A DNA stretch of 7,917 nucleotides. It comes from Promethearchaeota archaeon (lineage in GTDB: Archaea; Asgardarchaeota; Lokiarchaeia; Sigyniarchaeales; SOKP01). Position 1 is the stretch's first letter. The number at the start of each line of letters is the position of its first letter. Below the pieces are notes generated by a model, which saw only the letters and a program-made list of their open reading frames with translations, was not told the origin of the DNA and searched no databases. The stretch spans positions 1-7,917 of the forward strand of contig JAUWHL010000302.1 in the NCBI GenBank assembly GCA_030605895.1, read 5' to 3'. A program made the translations under genes and the position numbers. Of the stretch, positions 1 to 5,652 are shown in pieces.

Positions 1-2
1 AT

Positions 3-182
3 GAGACACCAGAAACAAGATATGTCGTTGAAAACATTATGCCAACCTTACTTCCTAGAACTGATCTATCTGTTGACCAGAATCCTGTTTTTAAGAGTGT
101 AGCATTAGCTATTGTATATGGAATGATGACTTCCTTGGGACTTCGCTCAATCCCAAAAAATGAAATGAAATATATAAAATAG
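3..182 (+). CDS. C-terminal fragment of an unrecognised protein (5' end outside the window)
   Basis: The frame starting at base 3 is open from the window edge to a TAG at 180-182, giving about 59 residues. The composition is balanced (ending LGLRSIPKNEMKYIK) and includes a short hydrophobic stretch, VALAIVYGMMTSLGL, that could be a buried helix. This looks more like a real protein end than the Lys/Asn/Ile-rich translations of neighbouring frames. Frame 1 has an ATG at base 1 but stops after 33 codons and looks like a chance reading. I do not recognise the family. The 85 bp between this stop and the next gene show no strong promoter or hairpin, so whether it is co-transcribed with the reductase downstream is open. 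A function cannot be assigned from this fragment. Confidence 0.55.
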   Translation, partial: ETPETRYVVENIMPTLLPRTDLSVDQNPVFKSVALAIVYGMMTSLGLRSIPKNEMKYIK

Positions 183-267
183 GATTCTTTAATTTTAATT
201 CCAATTGTATTTAGTTTAATATCCTTAATTGAAAAACTTCTAATTTCTATGATACTTATTTCTTGTA

Positions 268-1476
268 ATGGATCAGAATATTGAGAAATTCGATTTAGCA
301 ATCGTTGGTGCTAGCTTAGCTGGTAATTATCTCTGTTTTTTATTAGCTAATACAAATTTAAGAATTTTAGTTATTGAAGAGCACAAAGAAATTGGTTTAC
401 CATTTCAATGTGCTGGGATTGTGTCTCAAAAACTTGTTCAGTTAATTGATATTCCTAAAGATATTATTTTAAACCGTGTAAGTGTAGCTAAAATAGTTGC
501 TCCTTCTGGAAAATTTATTCAATTATCTGGAGATGAAAATCCATATGTAATCGACAGAATAGCATTAGATCGCTTATTCTATGAGAAAGCAAAAAATCAT
601 GAAAATGTTAGATTTTATCTTGGAGAAAAGTTTGAATCCTTCAAATATATTAAAGATAATCACGAAAAATTTGTATTACTTAAGACTTCTAAAAGAGAAG
701 TGAAAGCTAAAATGCTGATTGGGTGTGATGGTCCATTATCTTTAGTTGGAAAAATATTAGGGATTAAAAATAAAGTAATTTACGCTTCACAAATTCGAAT
801 GAAAGGCACATTTAATCAGAACAATGCAGTAATGTATTTTGATCCAAAATGGAAGGAACTTTTTGGGTGGATTGTGCCCGAAGGAAATCAGATTTACAGG
901 ATAGGCATAGCGAGTTCTAAAAAAATTGCGACAAAGTTCAAGCTATTTACTAAAACATTAGGGATTGATCTGAAACAAAAAATAGATCAACAAGGCGGGA
1001 TTATTCCATTCGGTATGATGAATAAAATTGCATTTGATAACATCTTATTATTGGGAGACTCAGCATGCCAAGTTAAAGCAACAACCGGAGGGGGAATAGT
1101 TATGCTTCTAACTTGTGCTAAAATTGCCGCGAATTGCTTAATAAAATGTTTTAAAACAAATAACTTTTCTAAAAAATTTATTAAAATAAATTATGAAAAA
1201 CTATGCGCATCGAAGATTGGAAAACAACTGAAAATTCATTATATAATTAGAAGTTTGTTAGAAGTATTCACGAAAAAAGATTTTGAAAAGTTTTTTCAAA
1301 TAATAAAAACAAGTAAGATAGAACATTTAATTTCTATTTATGGTGATATGGATTTCCCTAAAGAAATCATTTTTAAATTAATAAAGAATCCATTAGTTTT
1401 TACGTTTTTAATAAGATTTATTTTAAAAGACCCTCATTTGTTTATTAAATTATTGAAAATATTGTTTAAACGATAA
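268..1476 (+). CDS. Geranylgeranyl-reductase-family FAD-dependent oxidoreductase
   Basis: This is a 402-residue flavoprotein of the geranylgeranyl reductase (GGR) family. In archaea such enzymes saturate the isoprenoid chains of membrane lipids at the membrane face. The N-terminal Rossmann dinucleotide fold (DLAIVGASLAG, residues 9-19) ends its second strand in VIEE (35-38), the usual FAD-ribose acidic position. Next come PFQCAG (45-50), with the family's conserved cysteine, GCDGPLS (152-158), FGWIVP (199-204) matching the GGR YxWxFP substrate motif, and GDSACQVKATTGGGI (263-277), the second FAD motif. Several positions deviate: GASLAG has Ser where GxGxxG has its middle Gly, and the second motif has S, C and A where GDAAG...P is usual. 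The C-terminal 100 residues are Lys/Phe-rich and may bind membrane. The length is normal for the family. No Shine-Dalgarno sequence precedes the ATG. A UroD-like gene begins 24 bp after the stop, so the two are probably one operon. The exact substrate is uncertain because archaea carry several GGR paralogues. Confidence 0.85.
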   Translation: MDQNIEKFDLAIVGASLAGNYLCFLLANTNLRILVIEEHKEIGLPFQCAGIVSQKLVQLIDIPKDIILNRVSVAKIVAPSGKFIQLSGDENPYVIDRIALDRLFYEKAKNHENVRFYLGEKFESFKYIKDNHEKFVLLKTSKREVKAKMLIGCDGPLSLVGKILGIKNKVIYASQIRMKGTFNQNNAVMYFDPKWKELFGWIVPEGNQIYRIGIASSKKIATKFKLFTKTLGIDLKQKIDQQGGIIPFGMMNKIAFDNILLLGDSACQVKATTGGGIVMLLTCAKIAANCLIKCFKTNNFSKKFIKINYEKLCASKIGKQLKIHYIIRSLLEVFTKKDFEKFFQIIKTSKIEHLISIYGDMDFPKEIIFKLIKNPLVFTFLIRFILKDPHLFIKLLKILFKR

Positions 1477-1500
1477 TTAAACTGTTCAAGAAGAATTCTT

Positions 1501-2697
1501 ATGAATTGTAGAGAGAGAATACATATGGCTTTAGATTTTAAAGAGCCAGATAAAGTTCCTTCTTTTGAGATGTCAATTGATAATTTTAAAATTTGTGAGC
1601 ACTTTAATGAAGATTATGTATTTCAAGGAATGGTAAAAAGCTTCAATGATACTTATGATCTATGTCATGGCGATACTGAATCATTGACCAGCACAATTAT
1701 TAGAGCGACAGAAACAAGATCGTATATAAAAAATACTCTAAATAGGCATATTAATCTTTATAGAAAACTAGGAATCGATCTTGCAATTATTCCGTTTACA
1801 GGTTATATTCTATTCCCAAAGAATTGTGATAGAACATTTTTTACTGATGAGTATGGAAGAATTTTTGATTTAAGGAAAAACCCTTCAGATGGTATGGATA
1901 TAGCATATTATCGAGACGGAGCATTTAAAAATTTTGAAGAGTTTGAAAAATACTCACATCTTAAAGTAGAAACTTCCCGAAGAGAAAAATATTTTAAAGC
2001 AATGAAAAAGACAGAAAAAGAATCTCAAGGTAAGATTTCTATTATACCTGCTGTTTGGGGCTTATTTGAACCTTCATGGCAAGTTTTTGGTTTTTCTACA
2101 TTTAGTAAATTATTAGCAAATCCAAGAAAGATTAAGAAAGTTTTTGATATTCATGGCAAATTTCTTGTAGATACAATTAAAACTTTTATTGATTGGGGAG
2201 AAACTGACGCTATTATGATAATGGACGATTATGGATTTAAATCTGGTCCATTAATGAGCCCAAAAAATTATAGAAAATATGTTTTTCCTTGGTTAGAAGA
2301 AAGTTGTAAAATTGCACATAAAGCTGGCTTAAAAGTGATTCTACATAGTTGCGGAGATATTATACTATTACTTGATGACATTATTAGAGCTGGCGTAGAT
2401 GCAATCCATCCTATTGAACCTTCAACCGCTAATCCTGAATATGATATTTTCAAATTAAATGAAAAATACAAAGATAAGCTTTGTTTTTTAGGAAATGTAT
2501 CTCCACAAGATCTAGCGGATAAAGAGGTTAATGTTATAAAAAATTATACAAAAAAACTGATCAAAAAGCTTGCTCCAGAAGGGGGATTTATCCTAAGTTC
2601 TGGACATAGTATTAATCCCTCTGTTACACTTGAAAATTATTTAGCAATGCATAATACTTTAAAGAAATATGGAACATATCCTATATTCATTCAATAA
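1501..2697 (+). CDS. Uroporphyrinogen decarboxylase / MtaA superfamily protein (HxC...GH type)
   Basis: This 398-residue TIM-barrel protein belongs to the UroD superfamily. Family marks are the N-terminal RERIHMALDFKEPDKVP (residues 4-20), MDDYGFKSGPLMSPKNY (241-257), ILHSCGD (280-286), the strand CFLGNVSP (328-335), GGFILSSGHSINPSVTLENY (361-380) and the closing YGTYPIF. In corrinoid methyltransferases (MtaA/MtbA/CmuA) zinc is held by His-x-Cys plus a later Cys. Here His282 and Cys284 are present, but the later position reads G-His369 instead of G-Cys. This suggests an H/C/H site or a substrate outside the well-studied enzymes. A haem decarboxylase role is unlikely, because the N-terminal Arg-rich substrate motif of true HemE is not evident. 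A methyltransferase-like role on an O- or N-methylated compound is an inference. The gene sits 24 bp behind the GGR-like gene with no promoter visible between them. The ATG at 1501 is chosen because the conserved RER motif begins at codon 4. A T-rich tract follows the stop. Confidence 0.83.
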   Translation: MNCRERIHMALDFKEPDKVPSFEMSIDNFKICEHFNEDYVFQGMVKSFNDTYDLCHGDTESLTSTIIRATETRSYIKNTLNRHINLYRKLGIDLAIIPFTGYILFPKNCDRTFFTDEYGRIFDLRKNPSDGMDIAYYRDGAFKNFEEFEKYSHLKVETSRREKYFKAMKKTEKESQGKISIIPAVWGLFEPSWQVFGFSTFSKLLANPRKIKKVFDIHGKFLVDTIKTFIDWGETDAIMIMDDYGFKSGPLMSPKNYRKYVFPWLEESCKIAHKAGLKVILHSCGDIILLLDDIIRAGVDAIHPIEPSTANPEYDIFKLNEKYKDKLCFLGNVSPQDLADKEVNVIKNYTKKLIKKLAPEGGFILSSGHSINPSVTLENYLAMHNTLKKYGTYPIFIQ

Positions 2698-2708
2698 TTC
2701 TTTTATTT
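2698..2708 (+). terminator. T-rich tract after the first UroD-like gene
   Basis: The 11 bases immediately after the TAA read ttcttttattt, with no GC-rich hairpin. Archaeal termination often needs only a short T-run, so this may end the GGR-UroD transcript. The following gene also has its own TATA-like box. In DNA this AT-rich a short T tract can arise by chance. Confidence 0.35.
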
Positions 2709-2774
2709 ACTTACTAAAAAGTATAGAATTGTAGGTTTTCTAATTAAATTTTTAAAAAGAATCTAATTATTTAA

Positions 2775-2785
2775 TTTAAAATATT
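2775..2785 (+). promoter_or_regulatory. TATA-like box of the second UroD-like gene
   Basis: The sequence tttaaaatatt is centred about 29 nt before the ATG at 2809. In archaea transcription starts about 26 nt after the TATA centre, so the mRNA would begin only a few bases before the start codon (leaderless or nearly so). No Shine-Dalgarno motif is present, which fits. The whole 111-bp gap is AT-rich, so another A/T run such as tttaaaaaga at 2751-2760 could serve instead. Confidence 0.4.
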
Positions 2786-2808
2786 AAAAACTATTTATTT
2801 CTAAAAAA

Positions 2809-3984
2809 ATGGAATATAGAGAAAGAGTATTGGCGACTTTAAATTTGGAGGAACCAGATCGCGTTCCTACTCATACCATATATCTTGATGCAAATAATGT
2901 TGATAATATCCTTGGAAAGCCTGTATCTACGGATTTTGATCTTTTAGAACAAACAAGAAATGAACATCCTGATAACTGGTCAGAAAAATTGAGTGACCTG
3001 ATTGAAAGTGTTGAAACTTCTATATTTTCTCGATGTGTTGAGGCGGCAATTGAACTTGGGCTTGATTGTATGCAAATTGGTATAGTTCCTGTATATTTTA
3101 TTGACGACCCCAATGATGATAGGAATTTAATGAAAGATATATTTGGACGCGTTTGGGAAGCTAAAAATAATGAAGGTAATTTTAATCCTTATTATTTATA
3201 TGGAACTCTGAATACCCCTGAAAAATGGAAAGAAACCAAGGAAAATATTGAAGGGCCGATGACAGAGAAATATACGAAAATGGTTAAAAAATTCTATAGA
3301 CGTATAAACAAGAAACATAAAGATAAGATATTTGTAATTGTTACAAATGATTTAGCTGGTGTATTCGAAAGTGCTTCTCAAGGAATGGGAATGGCGTATT
3401 ATTCAAAAATGGTCCATAAAAATCCAAAATTTATTAAAGAAGTCCATGAAGTAATTGCAGAATTCACAGCGGCATGTTATAATAGCTATATGGATGCTGG
3501 AGCGGAAGTTTTTGTTGAATCAGGAGATTTAGCATATCATACAGGTCCGATGATGAGTCCTAAGAAGTTTTATGAATTATTATTACCAGCCTACAAAATA
3601 ATTACTGATACTGTACATGAAAGAGGATGCAAAGTGGTTTTACATACCGATGGGCAGGTTACACCACTCTTGGATTTTGTAATAGATTGTGGTTTTGATG
3701 GACTTCATTCTCTTGAACCTACAGCAGGAGTTGATTTAGCTTTAGTTAAAAAAAAAGTAGGAGATAAGCTATGTCTCATGGGAAATATAGACGTTGCGCA
3801 TGTTTTAACTTATGGTACTAAACAAGAAGTATATGATGCCGTAAAATATGCAATAAAAACAGCTGGACCTGGCGGAGGATATATTGTCAGTGCCGCAAAT
3901 ATGCATCCCGGAGTAAAAGTTCAAAATTTGAGATGGATGATTGAAGCAGTTCAAACATTTGGGAATTATCCCATAAGAATATAA
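2809..3984 (+). CDS. Uroporphyrinogen decarboxylase superfamily protein (HxDG type)
   Basis: This 391-residue protein is a second UroD-superfamily TIM barrel, paralogous to the preceding gene. Shared marks are MEYRERVLATLNLEEPDRVP (residues 1-20), TGPMMSPKKF (245-254), VVLHTDGQVTPLLDF (276-290), LHSLEPTAG (299-307), KLCLMGNIDV (320-329), GGGYIVSAANMHPGVKVQN (355-373) and the closing FGNYPIRI. The zinc-type HxC motif of MtaA enzymes is replaced by His279-Thr-Asp281-Gly, and the later Gly-Cys is replaced by a stretch with Asn364 and His366. No cysteine remains at either ligand position. I recall many uncharacterised anaerobe proteins sharing this HxDG...N-x-HP pattern, so it is probably a coherent subfamily without an assigned reaction. 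Use of another metal, or none, is inferred. The gene has its own TATA-like box and ends 24 bp from a convergent gene. The start is fixed by the conserved N-terminus. Confidence 0.83.
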   Translation: MEYRERVLATLNLEEPDRVPTHTIYLDANNVDNILGKPVSTDFDLLEQTRNEHPDNWSEKLSDLIESVETSIFSRCVEAAIELGLDCMQIGIVPVYFIDDPNDDRNLMKDIFGRVWEAKNNEGNFNPYYLYGTLNTPEKWKETKENIEGPMTEKYTKMVKKFYRRINKKHKDKIFVIVTNDLAGVFESASQGMGMAYYSKMVHKNPKFIKEVHEVIAEFTAACYNSYMDAGAEVFVESGDLAYHTGPMMSPKKFYELLLPAYKIITDTVHERGCKVVLHTDGQVTPLLDFVIDCGFDGLHSLEPTAGVDLALVKKKVGDKLCLMGNIDVAHVLTYGTKQEVYDAVKYAIKTAGPGGGYIVSAANMHPGVKVQNLRWMIEAVQTFGNYPIRI

Positions 3985-3992
3985 GGGATTTG

Positions 3993-4010
3993 GCACTGTG
4001 CATATTTTTT
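3993..4010 (+). terminator. Short GC palindrome plus T6 between convergent genes
   Basis: After the second UroD-like gene the plus strand carries gcactgtgc (3993-4001), a 4-bp inverted repeat around one base, and then six T residues at 4005-4010. The T-run is the credible part for archaeal termination. It overlaps the stop codon (4009-4011) of the convergent membrane-protein gene. The palindrome itself is too tight to fold well as RNA. Confidence 0.4.
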
Positions 4011-4365
4011 AAGGTGGAATCATAGAGAAAAAAGCTATCTGGTTAAATATAATATACCAAATTAACATAAATGATAAAATAATTATACTTGAAACTAACC
4101 CAAAACCTTTCACTCCTTTTGGTATACCTAAACCCTCTTCATTATTTCTTTGAATAAAAGCTCTTATCATTGCTACAATATATATTAAAACAATGATGAT
4201 TGCTACAATCCATAAGAATAACATAAACAGCGATAAAGTATATACTGGAAAGCTGTTTAACCATACCCAAAATCTTATTATTAAATAAGTGGGAATTGTA
4301 GAATATACAACCGCAGTAATTAGGAAAATAATTCCCCATCCAATACCTTTAAATTTAAATCCCAT
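4009..4365 (-). CDS. Small multi-pass membrane protein, family unknown
   Basis: This 118-residue, strongly hydrophobic protein has about three membrane helices: residues 8-30 (WGIIFLITAVVYS...), 40-68 (VYTLSLFMLFLWIVAIIIVL and on) and 88-112 (LVSSIIILSFMLIWYIIFNQ). A charged loop, RAFIQRNNEEGLGIPKGVKGFG (residues 69-90), lies between the second and third helices. The loop's positive residues flank helix 2, but topology cannot be fixed by eye. I see no catalytic or transport motif and do not recognise the family. The start is the ATG at 4363-4365, preceded by a run of ten A residues on the coding strand and no Shine-Dalgarno motif. A TATA-like box lies about 50 nt upstream. The gene follows the longin-like/GTPase-like gene on the same strand after 132 bp and converges with the second UroD-like gene. 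Co-transcription with the GTPase-like gene is possible because no T-tract separates them on this strand. Confidence 0.68.
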   Translation of the reverse strand: MGFKFKGIGWGIIFLITAVVYSTIPTYLIIRFWVWLNSFPVYTLSLFMLFLWIVAIIIVLIYIVAMIRAFIQRNNEEGLGIPKGVKGFGLVSSIIILSFMLIWYIIFNQIAFFSMIPP

Positions 4366-4410
4366 TTTTTTTTTAACTTTTGAGATAGAATGCTTTACGT
4401 TTTTATTTAT

Positions 4411-4420
4411 TATATTTATA
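4411..4420 (-). promoter_or_regulatory. TATA-like box of the small membrane protein gene
   Basis: Read on the minus strand, this is TATAAATATA, close to the archaeal TATA consensus and centred about 50 nt before the ATG at 4365. A start site about 26 nt downstream would leave a leader of about 24 nt, longer than for the neighbouring genes. The surrounding 4366-4497 gap holds no other convincing element. Confidence 0.42.
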
Positions 4421-4497
4421 ATAATTTAAAAGATTTGTTGGATGTTCAATTTATTGATAAGAAGTTTGAATTAAAACTTTTTTTTCAGTATTTTATG

Positions 4498-5535
4498 CTA
4501 TATAATTTTTTTTATTAGCCATCGTAAAGCTTCCATAATTTTTTCATCTTCTTTCAAAATATTTATTGGAACATACTTGATTTTGACTCCGAGCTCTTTT
4601 AATTCTTCTATTTCAAAAGTATCATAAATAAAATTTGATTCAAGTTCTTTCTTATTATAAAATTTATTTCCAATTATTAATATTGGGGCTAATTCCGTTT
4701 CCATTTCTAATCGAGTATTATCGACAATTTGAAAAATTTCTTTTGTTCTTAATGCTGAATTTTTATCTGATAAGTTAAAGAGAAGAATAAAACCCTGAGA
4801 GAAATTTATACAATTTTCTAGATTTTCAAATTCCCTGCATTCAAACTCACTTAAATTCTTATCATATTTCAAAATTTCGAGGTTTTCAATAACTACTTCA
4901 AAAATTCTACTCGGTAAATCATTTCTTTTAATATTTAAAAATTGAATTAATTCGATATTCTTCAAAAATGTAGTTTTTCCCGCTCTTGGAGCCCCAATTA
5001 TAAAGATTTTTTTTATCAGACGTCTATCTTTTATTGGGGTTTCTAATCGGTATTTGGGCGCTAATTTTTTAAAATATTTGTTGAAAATATCCAAAAAGTT
5101 GTGTTTTAAATCTTCAGTAGCTAATTCTAAGGCATAATCACTAGAAAAGGCACTCTTCTTAACATGTAAGAATGATGTTAATTCATTTAATCTCTTAATC
5201 TCGGTAGCAAAATCCTCTAAAACAGGACCTTTTGAGTCTAAATACTTGAAAACATCTACAATCTCATCTTTAAAAATCGCCGTTTTGATCATATAAGTAA
5301 TCATCATTAACTCTTTGCCTCCTCGTGCTAAATCTGAATCTATAAAAAAGATGTGATTAACAGTTTGAAACTTTCTATAAGCAAAAATGAATGTTCCTTC
5401 TTCATCATTAAATTCAAGTATTCTGTTTATATCAGGGGTATCTGTGGATGCAGTTAACTGCTCACTGGAATAAAAAGTACTAGGACCAATAACTTGGTCA
5501 AAGTAAGAAATACACAATATCTGGTTTTGACTCAT
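4498..5535 (-). CDS. Longin/roadblock-like domain fused to a degenerate small GTPase domain
   Basis: This protein has about 345 residues; positions below count from the GTG one codon upstream of the ATG. Residues 6-125 start ILCISYFDQVIGPSTFYS. The FDxxxGP opening, alternating strands and later helices resemble the longin-like N-termini of archaeal and Asgard trafficking-type proteins. A linker (126-172) leads to a P-loop domain, IFIIGAPRAGKTTF (178-191), with an intact Walker A (GxxxxGKT, 182-189). The rest follows a Ras/Arf layout: a REFENLENCINFSQGFILLFNLSD stretch (235-258), ILIIGNK (286-292) and a final helix. Specificity motifs are eroded: the DxxG position reads FECREF, NKxD reads NKFY, and no SAK motif is seen. 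It may bind nucleotide with altered specificity or act as a pseudo-GTPase; this is inferred. An ATG at 5535 is preferred over the GTG at 5538, given a TATA-like box 30 nt upstream. The likely site is the cytosolic membrane face. It lies between a small membrane protein gene and a membrane hydrolase gene. Confidence 0.75.
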   Translation of the reverse strand: MSQNQILCISYFDQVIGPSTFYSSEQLTASTDTPDINRILEFNDEEGTFIFAYRKFQTVNHIFFIDSDLARGGKELMMITYMIKTAIFKDEIVDVFKYLDSKGPVLEDFATEIKRLNELTSFLHVKKSAFSSDYALELATEDLKHNFLDIFNKYFKKLAPKYRLETPIKDRRLIKKIFIIGAPRAGKTTFLKNIELIQFLNIKRNDLPSRIFEVVIENLEILKYDKNLSEFECREFENLENCINFSQGFILLFNLSDKNSALRTKEIFQIVDNTRLEMETELAPILIIGNKFYNKKELESNFIYDTFEIEELKELGVKIKYVPINILKEDEKIMEALRWLIKKII

Positions 5536-5561
5536 CACTACAAAAATAAGACTTATTCAAA

Positions 5562-5569
5562 TTTAAAAT
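5562..5569 (-). promoter_or_regulatory. TATA-like box of the longin-like/GTPase-like gene
   Basis: On the minus strand this reads TTTTAAAT and is centred about 30 nt before the ATG at 5535. Transcription would begin within about five bases of the start codon, and no Shine-Dalgarno motif is present. The same spacing is seen at two other genes in the window. The 117-bp gap is A/T-rich, so the exact box is uncertain. Confidence 0.38.
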
Positions 5570-5629
5570 TTTTAATTATAATCAGTAATAATTTTTTATT
5601 TTTAGATAAACTGAATAAGAAATAAGAAG

Positions 5630-5636
5630 AAAAAAA
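5630..5636 (-). terminator. T-tract after the membrane hydrolase gene
   Basis: On the minus strand, about 17 bases after the TGA at 5653, there is a run of seven T residues followed by further pyrimidine-rich sequence (5618-5629). No hairpin precedes it. This is the form expected of an archaeal oligo-T terminator. It separates the hydrolase transcript from the GTPase-like gene, which has its own TATA-like box. Confidence 0.45.
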
Positions 5637-5652
5637 GGAATTTATAATTTAA

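Noticed and set aside
1501..2697. Calling this gene hemE, the haem-pathway uroporphyrinogen decarboxylase
   Set aside because: The protein is about 40-50 residues longer than typical HemE, carries an HSCG metal-type motif and a YGTYPI ending shared with methyltransferase-like UroD relatives, and no other haem gene is present.
2268..3113. Minus-strand open frames antisense to the two UroD-like genes
   Set aside because: They overlap strongly conserved family sequence on the plus strand, have Ser/Ile/Cys-rich shadow composition and match nothing recognisable.
4169..4209. An 11-bp direct repeat, attgctacaat, at 4169-4179 and 4199-4209, exactly 30 bp apart
   Set aside because: It falls in the second membrane helix of the small membrane protein and reflects the repeated IVAI/IVAM codons there. 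There are only two copies and nothing else resembles a repeat array.
4461..4485. An inverted repeat (aagttt / aaactt, 6-nt loop) followed by T8 on the plus strand, resembling an intrinsic terminator
   Set aside because: No plus-strand gene reads into this site: the flanking genes at 4009-4365 and 4498-5535 are both on the minus strand. The stem is short and A/T-rich, so it is probably chance or at most an antisense stop.
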